Made by a program: the position numbers and the translations under genes. The notes under the pieces are model-generated. The model saw only the letters and a program-made list of their open reading frames with translations. It was not told where the DNA came from and made no database searches. Shown here piece after piece: positions 18,720 through 27,334 of a DNA stretch of 44,138 nucleotides. The DNA comes from Candidatus Aegiribacteria sp. (GTDB taxonomy: Bacteria; Fermentibacterota; Fermentibacteria; Fermentibacterales; JCC-6). Location: the NCBI GenBank assembly GCA_030600545.1, contig JAUVLV010000018.1, positions 1-44,138 on the forward strand. The letters run 5' to 3'. Numbering within the stretch: position 1 is the stretch's first letter; each line of letters starts with the position of its first letter.

Positions 18720-20114
18720 ATGAGTAGCGAAAAAAAGCTCAGCAATGGCTCTATTCAAATAATCAGAGTAATTGCGATATCCATCGGAACCCTGCTGCTT
18801 ACGGCTGCACTCTTCGCGAATTTACTTGGACTCAGCACGAGCAGCGGGCTGAGCGGGAACCAGATCACCTTCGGGGTCACCGGACTGGTCCTGATCGGTG
18901 CTGGTATCCTCGGCAGAAGATTCCCGGGGTTCTACAGAAATACAGCGCTGATGTTGCTGAATATTATCATCGCTGTCGTGCTGCTGGAAATTCTCTGCCT
19001 GGCGCTGGTCAAGATCATCGATCCGGGAAGGTTCGAGCATCGAGCGATCAAACCGGAGAAGGTTCATGCTGCTGATGTACTGCAAAATACTGTCGTACAG
19101 GGCATGTACGCTCCTTACGTTGTTTGGCGCACGCATCCAGTGGTTCGCAGCGATATCCTTACTATCAGCGAAAACGGTTACAGACTTGTTCGGGGAATCT
19201 CCGAGGATAACGATGCTTTCAGAGTATTTCTCTTTGGCGGTTCCACCATGTGGGGAATGGGTGTATCGGATTCAAATACCATAGGCAGCTACCTGCAGGA
19301 CGAGCTGGCCGAGCTGTCGGATAGACCGGTCGCTGTCTATAACTTCTCTCAACCCGGTTTTGCATCCACCCAGGAGGTTATCGAACTCATGCTTCAACTC
19401 CGCGACGGAAACATTCCGGATATAGTGATCTTTTTCGACGGGGTGAACGATATCTGGAACGCTTACGGATCCGGACAAGCCGGAGGACATCATGGGCAGG
19501 AACAAGTTGCAGCCAGAGTCGAGGGCAGGTCGATGGAGTTCGAAGAGCCTTCCATATTCGAGTTTGTTCTCGAGAATAGCAATCTCTGGCTTCTGGTGAC
19601 CTCTCTCCGCAACAGGATCCAGGGTGAAGAGATCAGAGTGGAGGATCTGTTGACTTACAGAACCATGGGAATGGACAGGGACAGTCTTGCACTGGACGTG
19701 GTGAATACTTACATGGGAAATTGCTTTGTAGTCGAGGCTTTAGCCGAATCGTACGGCTTCGAATACGTTTTTATCTGGTAACCTTGCATATGGATCGGTT
19801 CCAAAACACTTACTCCCGATGAGGAGAATCTGGCTTTGGGAGGAACCGATTATCGTTCAAATAGTGCCGATGTTTCTTACGAGGCATTGTTGGAATCAGC
19901 GTACGAGCTTTTTGAGGTAAATATCCCGGATACCGTTCGATACTCATCTTTCACCCATGTGTTCGATCAGACATCTGAGAGCGTCTATACCGATGTATCG
20001 GGAGCGCACCTGAATCCGCCGGGGAATCAGATCGTAGCAGAAGAAATTCTGAATATGATCGTTGAGCGCAACCTTCTGAAACTCGATTTACAGAGTGAAG
20101 TACGGAGCAATTGA
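18720..20114 (+). pseudogene. Membrane-anchored SGNH/GDSL hydrolase gene with one in-frame TAA stop
   Basis: Two open frames (to 19781, and from 19782 to 20114) are in the same frame, separated only by TAA at 19779-19781, codon 354 of 465. The stop falls in FIW-stop-P, where I expect a Gln (WQP) in this family, so a single CAA-to-TAA change explains it. The N-terminal part has three hydrophobic segments (about residues 15-105), then the nucleophile block FGGSTMWG (Ser175) and the DGVNDIWN block. The Asp425 and His430 dyad (DVSGAHLN) lies after the stop, so the truncated product would lack two triad residues. Start chosen at the ATG at 18720, with GGGAG five bases upstream. It converges on the DUF5989-like gene. 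Alternatives are a real pseudogene, a sequencing or assembly error, or stop readthrough; the rest of the frame is intact, which suggests a recent event. Confidence 0.8.
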
Positions 20115-20143
20115 ATACTCATGGCTAAGTCACCCCATGCGGA

Positions 20144-20293
20144 TTAGAATATAGCGTATATGAACGGAGCGATGGCTGAGCCCTGGGATAGGACCAGAAC
20201 AAGGCTGAGAAGCAGCAGGACAACGATCACCGGGGTGAGCCACCACTTCTTACGTGTTCTTAAAAATCCCCAGATCTCCTTCACTTTTCCCAT
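20144..20293 (-). CDS. Small DUF5989-like single-pass membrane protein
   Basis: This is a 49-residue protein, starting MGKVKEIWGFLRTRKKWW and ending APFIYAIF. A basic cytoplasmic N-terminus is followed by one strongly hydrophobic helix (about 19-38) and a short tail. I recognise this as a DUF5989-family pattern, known to me as the small protein that accompanies SxtJ-like proteins and carbamoyltransferases. AGAAGGA sits about six bases before the ATG, and the gene starts 12 bases after the end of the SxtJ-like gene on the same strand, so it belongs to that operon. Its role is unknown; it might be an assembly subunit of a membrane complex with the SxtJ-like protein. Confidence 0.85.
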   Translation of the reverse strand: MGKVKEIWGFLRTRKKWWLTPVIVVLLLLSLVLVLSQGSAIAPFIYAIF

Positions 20294-20305
20294 TTATTCC
20301 TTCTC

Positions 20306-20692
20306 TCAGTAAGGTTTATCCGGCCTGCTGCAGGGACCGTCGGGGTCAACTTCATGCCAATATGATTCCATATCATCCCTGAACACAAGCCCCAGCGAGT
20401 CTTTGCCAAAGAGCCGCATGACCAGACCTGTCAGTGTCACCGCGATGAAGAAGACCAGGGTAAGCAGTACATTCGTCATGACGAAGCCCATCGCGAGAGC
20501 CAGCTTCATCCAGATCCATTCAACTGGTCCGAGAAGCCCGGGGAAGAACAGGCCGAAGATAAGAAAGAATCCGGAGAGAACGGCTGAGTAAGGCCATGCT
20601 CCAAAACCCCTGAGCCATAGCACGACGGTTACTACCGCGAATGCTGCGGTCATAACCAGACCGAACTTTCTCAACTTCCGTTCGTTACTCAA
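20306..20692 (-). CDS. SxtJ-like small integral membrane protein
   Basis: This 128-residue protein has a conserved basic N-terminus (NERKLRKFGL), a first TM helix at about 10-26, a second at about 33-52 and a third at about 62-92. A polar tail follows, with LMRLFGKDSLGLVFRDD and a YWHEVD element. The hydrophobic pattern and the RLFGKD-L-type end match what I know as the SxtJ family, found beside carbamoyltransferases (first named in the saxitoxin cluster). The start codon is TTG, beginning three bases after the carbamoyltransferase stop, so translation is likely coupled. It probably forms a membrane complex with the 49-residue protein. The biochemical role is unknown. Confidence 0.8.
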   Translation of the reverse strand: MSNERKLRKFGLVMTAAFAVVTVVLWLRGFGAWPYSAVLSGFFLIFGLFFPGLLGPVEWIWMKLALAMGFVMTNVLLTLVFFIAVTLTGLVMRLFGKDSLGLVFRDDMESYWHEVDPDGPCSRPDKPY

Positions 20693-20695
20693 AGC

Positions 20696-22516
20696 TCAGT
20701 CCAGTTCGAAAACTTCATGCAGATCCTTTTCCTTTTCGCTCTTGGGCTGATCCTTCTTTAAAAGCAGACAGTCACCGAGCGCGAGCATGTCCATCTGCGT
20801 TCTCATGAAGCAGATGTAGGCGTCATCGGGTGAACAGACGATCGGTTCCCCTCTCACGTTGAAACTTGTGTTTATTATAAGGCCGCAGCCTGTTTTTTTC
20901 TCGAAGGCTTTGATCAGCCTGTGGTACCTTGGATTCCGTTCCATGTCCACTGTCTGGACCCTTGCGGAATAATCGACGTGTGTGATGGCAGGTACATCAG
21001 ACCGAGGTGCCTTCAGCTTTTCTATCCCGAAGAGATTTTCCTGTTCCGGTGTAAGCTCCGTCCTCCGAAGGGGCTGTACAGGGGCAACCAGCAGCATGTA
21101 AGGGCTTGGTCTGTCCAGCTCGAAGTAATCCGAGACACGCTCCTCCAGTACCGATGGTGCGAAAGGTCTGAAGGACTCCCTGTACTTGATCTTGAGGTTC
21201 ATCCGTGACTGCATCTCGGGACTCCTGGCATCACCGATGATGGATCTGTTGCCCAGTGCTCTCGGTCCGAATTCCATCCTGCCGCCGAACCAGCCCACTA
21301 CCTTGCCGTCTGCAATGGCATCGGCCACCAGGTCGATGGTATCGGCTTCTTCCAGCCTCCTGTAGCGATAGTCCTTCACTTTTAACCACGTCTCGATGCT
21401 GTCGTTGTCCCATGATGGACCAAGAAGGGAGCCTTGCTGCAGGTCGTGAACACCATCGGCTTCCCGTGCGCCGTTCAGTACCTGGTGCCAGGTGAAGAGC
21501 GCGGCTCCCAGAGCGCCTCCGGCGTCTCCGGCAGCAGGCTGTATCCAGATGTCGTCGAAGATACCTTCTCGAAGTATCTTACCGTTTGCCACGCAGTTCA
21601 GGGCCACTCCCCCGGCGAGGCAGAGGTTCCGAAGGCCAGTTTTTCTTCTGACGTGCCTGGCCGTCCTGAGCATAACCTCCTCGGTGACCGCCTGGACAGA
21701 GGCAGCCAGGTTCATGTCACGCTGTGTCAGCTTGCTTTCCGGTTTCCGGGGAGGTCCTCCGAACAGTTTGTGGAACTTCCTGCTGGTCATTGTAAGTCCC
21801 TGGCAGTAGTTGAAGTAGTCCATGTTCATCCTGAAGCTGCCGTCCTCCTTGAGGTCTATCAGCTCGTTCAGGATGAGATCGGCGTATTCAGGTTCTCCGT
21901 AGGGAGCAAGACCCATCACCTTGTACTCCCCCGAATTCACCCTGAAGCCCGTGTAGTAGGTAAAGGCAGTGTAGAGCAGCCCCAGGCTATGAGGAAAATG
22001 GAGTTCTCTCATCAGCTCGATGCGGTTACCGCTGCCGCTTCCCCAAGAACCTGTGGCCCATTCACCTACACCGTCCATCGTTATGACTGCCGCCTCCGGG
22101 AAGGGGCCGGGGAAGAAGGCAGAAGCCGCGTGTGACTGGTGGTGCTCAGTGTAGATCATCTCACCCTTAAAACCGCCCAGCTCTTTCCTTATCATTTCGC
22201 CCATCCAGAGTTTTTCTTTGAGCCAGAGAGGCATGGACTTCAGGAATGAGGGAAGACCTGAGGGCGCGAATGAGAGGTAAGTCTCGAGGAGTCGCTCGAA
22301 CTTCAGGAAGGGTTTATCGTAGAAGGCTATATGAGTAAGTTCTCCAGCATCAATGCTTCCCTCTTCCAGGCAGTACGAGATGGCGTTGCTGGGAAAGGCA
22401 TGATCGTGTTTCTTCCGCGAGAAGCGTTCCTCCTGTGCTGCTGCCACAATACGTCCGTCGTGTACAAGGCACGCGGCGGAATCATGGTAAAAGGCGGAAA
22501 TACCGAGGATGAACAT
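20696..22516 (-). CDS. NodU/CmcH-family O-carbamoyltransferase
   Basis: This 606-residue enzyme transfers a carbamoyl group from carbamoyl phosphate to a hydroxyl of an acceptor, such as a sugar or a secondary metabolite, through a carbamoyl-adenylate. The N-terminal Kae1-like half starts ILGISAFYHDSAACLV and carries AAAQEERFSRKKHDHAFP. The HHQSHAASAFF segment supplies His ligands for the metal, and LAGGVALNCVANGKIL is in the ASKHA-type nucleotide fold. The C-terminal half has FGPRALGNRSIIGDAR, the carbamoyl phosphate-binding signature, and NTSFNVRGEPIVCSPDDA. The start I prefer is the ATG at 22516, with GGGAG four bases upstream. An in-frame ATG 27 bases further upstream exists only because copy 2 of the repeat spells MQDLTP. 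Visibly more GC-rich codons than its neighbours. The acceptor is unknown; no sugar-activation gene is nearby. Confidence 0.93.
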   Translation of the reverse strand: MFILGISAFYHDSAACLVHDGRIVAAAQEERFSRKKHDHAFPSNAISYCLEEGSIDAGELTHIAFYDKPFLKFERLLETYLSFAPSGLPSFLKSMPLWLKEKLWMGEMIRKELGGFKGEMIYTEHHQSHAASAFFPGPFPEAAVITMDGVGEWATGSWGSGSGNRIELMRELHFPHSLGLLYTAFTYYTGFRVNSGEYKVMGLAPYGEPEYADLILNELIDLKEDGSFRMNMDYFNYCQGLTMTSRKFHKLFGGPPRKPESKLTQRDMNLAASVQAVTEEVMLRTARHVRRKTGLRNLCLAGGVALNCVANGKILREGIFDDIWIQPAAGDAGGALGAALFTWHQVLNGAREADGVHDLQQGSLLGPSWDNDSIETWLKVKDYRYRRLEEADTIDLVADAIADGKVVGWFGGRMEFGPRALGNRSIIGDARSPEMQSRMNLKIKYRESFRPFAPSVLEERVSDYFELDRPSPYMLLVAPVQPLRRTELTPEQENLFGIEKLKAPRSDVPAITHVDYSARVQTVDMERNPRYHRLIKAFEKKTGCGLIINTSFNVRGEPIVCSPDDAYICFMRTQMDMLALGDCLLLKKDQPKSEKEKDLHEVFELD

Positions 22517-22526
22517 ATTACTCCCT

Positions 22527-22569
22527 GGGGTCAGGTCTTGCATTTATGCATTATTACACTTTTATATAA
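22527..22569 (+). repeat. Direct repeat copy 2, right edge of the carbamoyltransferase segment
   Basis: GGGGTCAGGTCTTGCATT is followed by TATGCATTATTACACT and a TTTTATATAA tail, matching copy 1 in 38 of 43 positions. It contains the palindrome TGCATTTATGCA. Read on the minus strand it contains TATTATATAAAAG, so it may supply a promoter for the carbamoyltransferase. It sits between that gene's start and the end of proS. Confidence 0.8.
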
Positions 22570-22595
22570 TATGGTCTGAGTTACTTGGGTGTATC

Positions 22596-24038
22596 TTAGT
22601 ACGCCCTTGCCAGGATGACTCTGGTACTCGTTTCTCTGCCGGTCATGATGCACTTCCCGGAGCCTTCCTGTTGCTCGAGGGGAATACATCTCACTGTAGC
22701 TTTTGTTTCCTGCTGCAGCCTAGCTTCATCTTCGGCATCGCCATCCCACCATACATTGTAGAAACCGGGGTTATTCACTATGGCTTCGCGGAAATCATCA
22801 AGACTTTCAACGCAATAAGTTCTTGCATCCCTCTTCCGGATCGCTTCATCAAGCATCTCGTTCTGTATTCCATCCAGAAGCTCCGGAATTCTATCCACAA
22901 CTGATTCGAGTGGAATTGTAAATTTGCAATCTCTGCCCGGCTTGTTCCTCGGACTGGCCATCACATGTCCCTCCTGCAGGTCACGCGGCCCTATCTCAAG
23001 CCTCAGGGGAACACCACGGACTTCCCAGTAATTGAATTTGAAGCCAGGACTCATCCCCTCGCGGTCATCCACATCAACTCGAATATCCTTTTGCTTAAGA
23101 TCATTCCTGATCCCGTTTACAACCTGCATAACCTCAGCTCTGGCGGAATCGTCCCTGGCTATAGGAATTATAACCACCTGAACGGGTGCAAGCCTGGGAG
23201 GCAGGCGCAGGCCATTCTCATCACCATGAACCATTATAACGCCTCCGACAAGCCTTGTGGACACACCCCAGCTGGTCTGATGTACGAACTGCTGTTCGTT
23301 GTTGCTGTCGAGGTACATCGTGTCGAATGCCCTGGCGAAGTTGGTTCCAAGGTAATGGCTTGTACCACTCTGAAGAGCCCAGCCGTTGCTCATCATGGCT
23401 TCTATGGTATAACTGTCAACTGCCCCTGCGAACTTTTCCCGTTCTGTTTTTCTTCCTGGTATTACCGGGATCGCGGCTACATTCTCTGCGAAATCCGTGT
23501 ATACATTCAGCATTCTGAGAGTTTCCTCGCGGGCTTCCTTCTCATTCGCATGGGCGGTGTGCCCCTCCTGCCAGAGGAATTCAGTGGTTCTGAGAAATGC
23601 CCTGGGACGCATTTCCCATCGAACTACATTTGCCCACTGGTTAAGAAGCATGGGTAGATCTCTGTAACTGTTGATCCATTTGGAAAACATATGGTTTATG
23701 ATGGTCTCGGAAGTAGGTCTTATAACCAGGGGTTCTTCAAGTTTTTTGCCTCCGCCGTGGGTTACAATTGCAAGCTCAGGGGCAAAGCCTTCCACATGCT
23801 CCGCTTCCTTTCTAATAAAGCTCTCAGGTATGAGTAGAGGAAAGTATGCGTTCTTATGTCCTGTTTCCTTAAAGCGTTCATCAAGGTTTGACTTAATATT
23901 CTCCCAGATTGAATATCCGTAGGGGCGGATTATCATACATCCCCGTACTGGAGCGGAGTCTGCAAGCTGCGCTTCGCGGATTACATCCTGGTACCATTTT
24001 GCGAAATCCTTATCAGGATTTGTAATATTCTTTGCCAT
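22596..24038 (-). CDS. proS: Prolyl-tRNA synthetase, short archaeal/eukaryote-like type
   Basis: This 480-residue class II aminoacyl-tRNA synthetase charges tRNA-Pro. It begins with the PDKDFAKWYQDVIREAQLAD segment typical of the archaeal/eukaryote-like branch, not of the longer bacterial type with an editing domain. Motif 2 is WEMRPRAFLRTTEFLWQEG, and motif 3 is near GDENGLRLPPRLAP. The anticodon-binding domain starts at about 285 (VQVVIIPIARDD). The C-terminal domain ends in ILARAY, with the conserved last Tyr. Only one Cys (GKCIMTG) remains of the zinc-site cysteines seen in Thermus-type enzymes, plus scattered others. There is no bacterial INS editing domain, so mischarged Ala-tRNA-Pro would need a separate factor. 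It reads toward the repeat at 22569, with 26 bases between. Confidence 0.95.
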   Translation of the reverse strand: MAKNITNPDKDFAKWYQDVIREAQLADSAPVRGCMIIRPYGYSIWENIKSNLDERFKETGHKNAYFPLLIPESFIRKEAEHVEGFAPELAIVTHGGGKKLEEPLVIRPTSETIINHMFSKWINSYRDLPMLLNQWANVVRWEMRPRAFLRTTEFLWQEGHTAHANEKEAREETLRMLNVYTDFAENVAAIPVIPGRKTEREKFAGAVDSYTIEAMMSNGWALQSGTSHYLGTNFARAFDTMYLDSNNEQQFVHQTSWGVSTRLVGGVIMVHGDENGLRLPPRLAPVQVVIIPIARDDSARAEVMQVVNGIRNDLKQKDIRVDVDDREGMSPGFKFNYWEVRGVPLRLEIGPRDLQEGHVMASPRNKPGRDCKFTIPLESVVDRIPELLDGIQNEMLDEAIRKRDARTYCVESLDDFREAIVNNPGFYNVWWDGDAEDEARLQQETKATVRCIPLEQQEGSGKCIMTGRETSTRVILARAY

Positions 24039-24362
24039 TTATCAGTACTTCCCGTTAGAGTGGTCACTAAGATATCCAACGGCAAAACTAATTGAGATTC
24101 GCAGATACTCCAAGGCCGTAATTGACATGCGAGGTGATTGATATTAACTTTTTACTGTAGGGGGCCATTTGCTGAGAGTGGCAAAAGGAACCGATGAAGG
24201 CCGCGCCCTGATGTTTTGCTGATGCGTGACCTGCAAAAACAGGTAGACAGAAGTAGCAACAGGCCGTAGTAAGACCTTTAGCCCTGTTTGATAGACATTC
24301 TTCAGGGATATGGCCCCCGCAATTTTTTCCAGATTGATCCAAGGTTTACGGAAGGTATTAAA
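24039..24362. other. Intergenic region between proS and the PAP2 operon
   Basis: This 324-base region lies between divergent genes and must hold promoters for both. The part 24150-24290 is rich in short complementary runs, such as ACCTG-caaaa-CAGGT. I compared it by eye with riboswitch cores I know (TPP, SAM, FMN, cobalamin, glycine, c-di-GMP) and saw no match. The frame of the PAP2 gene could extend into it from a TTG at 24288, but there is no ribosome binding site there. Confidence 0.35.
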
Positions 24363-25286
24363 TTGTTTTCTTTCAGAACGATATACTCTTCTGTGAAAGA
24401 CAGAAACTACCGTTTGATCCTTCTCTTTTTTACAGTTTACACTGCAATCATGTTGCTTGTTCCCATTGTAAGACTTGTACCGAGGATTCCGGTTCCTCTT
24501 TTATCCTTCTTGTTGTGTTACTTTCTGTACAGATGGAAAAAGCTGCCGGAAGTGCTGAGACCCTGGATGTTCTATCCATTGCTCGTGCTTTCGTACTGGC
24601 AGCTTCAGTTTGTTGTATCATCCAATTTTCAGGAATACCATGGTGCTGGTATTATCGCCTTCGAAAGTAATCTGTTTGGAGAACTGCCAGTTGTATGGCT
24701 TCAGGAACATTTATATCAGGGCAGTATATCATGGTTCGATTACATTTTCGCCGTTTTTCACTCTTCACTATTCTTCATACCGATCGTATTTCCACTGATA
24801 CTCATCTTCAGAAAGGGAGCGGAAAGGATGAAGAGGGCGACCGTTGCACTTACACTGATTTCTCTTGCCGGTTATGCGACCTATGTACTGTTTCCTCTTA
24901 CACCTCCATGGATGGCTTCACTTGAAAATATGATACCACATGTGGAAAGGATAACGATCAGAGCACTTGGGGAAATTGCGCCTGGAGGAATAATTTCCGC
25001 TTTCAGCCCCAGCCCAAGAGGAGCGATGCCTTCACTTCATGCCGGGGTACCGATACTGGTATTGATGATCGCTTTTCGTGAATTTCGATGGAAAGCCTCG
25101 TGGTTTGTAATAATAGTAGCTGGTATATGTTTTGAAATTTCGTACGGTGCGGAGCACTATATTGTCGATATAGCTGCAGGTTTGGCCTATGCGATAATAT
25201 CTTACCTGGTCGTTTACAAGTGGCTGATTCCGGACAGACGTCTGAAACCTGTTATTTCTGTTGATGCTGTGGAGGCATCAAAATGA
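24363..25286 (+). CDS. PAP2-superfamily membrane phosphatase/phosphotransferase (inositolphosphotransferase-like)
   Basis: The protein has 307 residues from the TTG at 24363, which has GGAAGG seven bases upstream; an in-frame TTG at 24288 would add 25 residues but has no such site. About six membrane helices are visible. The acid phosphatase-type motifs are present: MPSLHAGVP supplies the PSxH motif with its catalytic His, and SYGAEHYIVDIAAG gives the last motif, with its His nucleophile and supporting Asp. The spacing and FPLTPPWM resemble the PAP2_3/IPC-synthase branch, which moves phospho-head groups, more than phosphatidate phosphatases. A function in phospholipid or isoprenyl pyrophosphate recycling is equally possible. 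It is the first gene of the panB-purD-purE-tsaC operon; its stop overlaps the panB start by four bases. Confidence 0.85.
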   Translation: MFSFRTIYSSVKDRNYRLILLFFTVYTAIMLLVPIVRLVPRIPVPLLSFLLCYFLYRWKKLPEVLRPWMFYPLLVLSYWQLQFVVSSNFQEYHGAGIIAFESNLFGELPVVWLQEHLYQGSISWFDYIFAVFHSSLFFIPIVFPLILIFRKGAERMKRATVALTLISLAGYATYVLFPLTPPWMASLENMIPHVERITIRALGEIAPGGIISAFSPSPRGAMPSLHAGVPILVLMIAFREFRWKASWFVIIVAGICFEISYGAEHYIVDIAAGLAYAIISYLVVYKWLIPDRRLKPVISVDAVEASK

Positions 25287-26092
25287 AAAAGAATATCCAT
25301 TTACTTGCGATGAAGAAAAGCAGAGGCGAGAAGATAGTGTCTCTTACCGCATACGATTACATGACCGCCAGGCTTGAAGAGGAAGCAGGAATAGATTTCA
25401 TACTCGTAGGTGATTCGATGGCAATGGTTGTATTCGGTGAGGAAAATACTCTTGGTGCGGATATTGACGTCATGATTGCCCATACAAGAGCTGTTTCAAG
25501 GGGAGCGGCGAACACGCTCGTTGTAGGGGATATGCCGTTCGGATCCTATGAAAAATCCGATACTCTGGCTGTAAAGAACGCAGTGAGATTTATCTCTGAG
25601 GGCGGAGCTGGCGCCGTAAAGCTCGAGGGGGGCAACAATCGGTCCGTATCCCGGGTGAAAGCTATCATTGATTCTGGTATACCTGTTATGGGACATGTAG
25701 GACTCCTTCCACAGTCAATCAAAAAAACTGGAGGCTACAAAGTTGTATACAGCGACAGACGTGATGAGCTATTTGAAGAAGCCCTTGCCCTGCAGCAGGC
25801 AGGTGTATTCTCAATCGTGTTCGAGTGTATTGAAGAAGAACTTGCGCGTGAGCTTACCGAGAAACTCGAAGTGCCCACCATCGGTATAGGTGCCGGCAGG
25901 TACACAGACGGACAGATACTTGTAGTGAACGATATGCTTGGCCTTTCGGGAGAGTTCAAGCCAAAGTTTCTCAAGAAATACGCACAGATGGACGGCATAA
26001 TTCTTGAAGCTCTGAAGAAATTCTCGCAGGAAGTAATTAACGAAGAATTTCCCGCCGAGAGCCATGTTTACCATTCCAGGAAGAAAAAGTGA
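25283..26092 (+). CDS. panB: 3-methyl-2-oxobutanoate hydroxymethyltransferase
   Basis: This 269-residue PanB transfers a hydroxymethyl group from methylene-tetrahydrofolate to 2-oxoisovalerate, giving ketopantoate for pantothenate and coenzyme A. The family signature VSLTAYDYMTARLEEEAGID lies near residues 20-39. Mg-binding Asp residues are in VGDSMAM and VGDMPFGSY, AVKLEGG carries the substrate-binding Lys, GHVGLLPQS follows, and the catalytic Glu is in IVFECI. The length and motifs are those of a typical enzyme. It overlaps the preceding gene (ATGA) and the following purD start (GTGA). panC and panD are not beside it, which is usual in scattered pathways. Confidence 0.96.
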   Translation: MKKNIHLLAMKKSRGEKIVSLTAYDYMTARLEEEAGIDFILVGDSMAMVVFGEENTLGADIDVMIAHTRAVSRGAANTLVVGDMPFGSYEKSDTLAVKNAVRFISEGGAGAVKLEGGNNRSVSRVKAIIDSGIPVMGHVGLLPQSIKKTGGYKVVYSDRRDELFEEALALQQAGVFSIVFECIEEELARELTEKLEVPTIGIGAGRYTDGQILVVNDMLGLSGEFKPKFLKKYAQMDGIILEALKKFSQEVINEEFPAESHVYHSRKKK

Positions 26093-27330
26093 GAATTCTC
26101 GTTGTTGGAAGTGGAGGCAGAGAACATGCGCTTACATGGGCATTATCAAGGTCAGGTGATCATTCCCTGATGTGTGCACCGGGTAATCCGGGAATGGCCG
26201 AAATAGGGGAACTGTTCCCTGTGGAAGCGAATGATATTGGTGGTCTTGTAGATCTCGCCAGAAGAGAAGAGGCTGACCTTGTTGTAGTTGGTCCGGAAGT
26301 ACCTCTTGTAGCCGGCCTGGCTGATGAACTGAGAAAGGAAGGAATTCCCTGTTTTGGCCCGGGGAAGGATGCTTCCCGACTTGAGGGCAGTAAGTGGTTC
26401 GCAAAGGAAATAATGGAGTCTGCAGGAGTGCCATCTGCCCGGGGAGAGGTTTTTTCTGACGTGGCTTCTGCCATGGAATATATCGGAGAAGATGCCTGCA
26501 GGTATGTTCTTAAAGTAGATGGTCTTGCATCCGGAAAAGGTGTATTCCTTCCCGATGATTCTGTTGAGACGCATGGTATTCTTGAAGAACTCTTTGCAGG
26601 AAGATTTGGGGAATCGGGAGTTCAAGTTGTAGTTGAGGAAAGGCTTGAAGGTAAAGAAGTAAGCATACTCGCAATCTGCAGCGGAGAGGAATGCGTGGTT
26701 CTTCCTCCAAGTCGCGATCATAAAAGGATTGGTAATGGTGATACCGGACCGAATACCGGGGGGATGGGAGCAATCTGTCCTCCTCCAGAACTGGCAGATG
26801 ATTTCAGGGAAACCGTCAGGGAGATGATAATACTCCCCGTTCTGAATGAACTTTATAGAAGAGGCATCGATTACAGAGGTGTTCTGTACGCTGGACTGAT
26901 GATGACTGATGAAGGCCTGAAGGTTCTGGAGTTCAATGTGCGTTTTGGTGATCCTGAAACCCAGGCAGTTCTTCCGCTGCTTGAATCTGATCTTGCCGAT
27001 CTGTGTTATTCGGCAGCCCTTGGCAGATCCCTTCCTGGTTCGCTCAGTATCAGGGACGGGGCGTGTACGTGTGTTGTTCTGGCATCCGGAGGGTATCCGG
27101 TATCTTACGAAAAAGGATTCATCATCAATGGAATTAAAGATGTAGAGGATGCTTACGTATTTCAGGCTGGAACATCCCTTTCTGAAAATGAAATTGTGAC
27201 ATCCGGAGGACGAGTACTCAGCGTAGCAGCGCTTGGCGCAACACTGGATGAGTCGATAAAGAAGGCCTACAGCGAACTTGAAAAGATCAATTTCAGCAAA
27301 AAGTATTTCAGAAAAGATATCGGAGGATGA
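26089..27330 (+). CDS. purD: Phosphoribosylamine-glycine ligase
   Basis: This 413-residue ATP-grasp enzyme makes glycinamide ribonucleotide, the second step of purine synthesis. The N-terminus [19 protein letters not shown] is diagnostic. [21 protein letters not shown] precedes the ATP-grasp domain, with [13 protein letters not shown] as the P-loop-like strand. [21 protein letters not shown] and [16 protein letters not shown] carry the family's Mg/ATP and substrate motifs. It starts with GTG, overlapping panB's stop by four bases; the ribosome binding site lies within panB. The next gene is purE, so the operon makes purine precursors, possibly linked to panB by their shared one-carbon folate supply (inference). 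Confidence 0.96.
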   Translation: MRILVVGSGGREHALTWALSRSGDHSLMCAPGNPGMAEIGELFPVEANDIGGLVDLARREEADLVVVGPEVPLVAGLADELRKEGIPCFGPGKDASRLEGSKWFAKEIMESAGVPSARGEVFSDVASAMEYIGEDACRYVLKVDGLASGKGVFLPDDSVETHGILEELFAGRFGESGVQVVVEERLEGKEVSILAICSGEECVVLPPSRDHKRIGNGDTGPNTGGMGAICPPPELADDFRETVREMIILPVLNELYRRGIDYRGVLYAGLMMTDEGLKVLEFNVRFGDPETQAVLPLLESDLADLCYSAALGRSLPGSLSIRDGACTCVVLASGGYPVSYEKGFIINGIKDVEDAYVFQAGTSLSENEIVTSGGRVLSVAALGATLDESIKKAYSELEKINFSKKYFRKDIGG

Positions 27331-27334
27331 TTCT

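Noticed and set aside
24150-24290. Possible riboswitch or small RNA upstream of the PAP2 gene
   Set aside because: Short hairpins and CTGATG boxes were seen, but none of the cores I know (TPP, SAM, FMN, cobalamin, hammerhead) fit.
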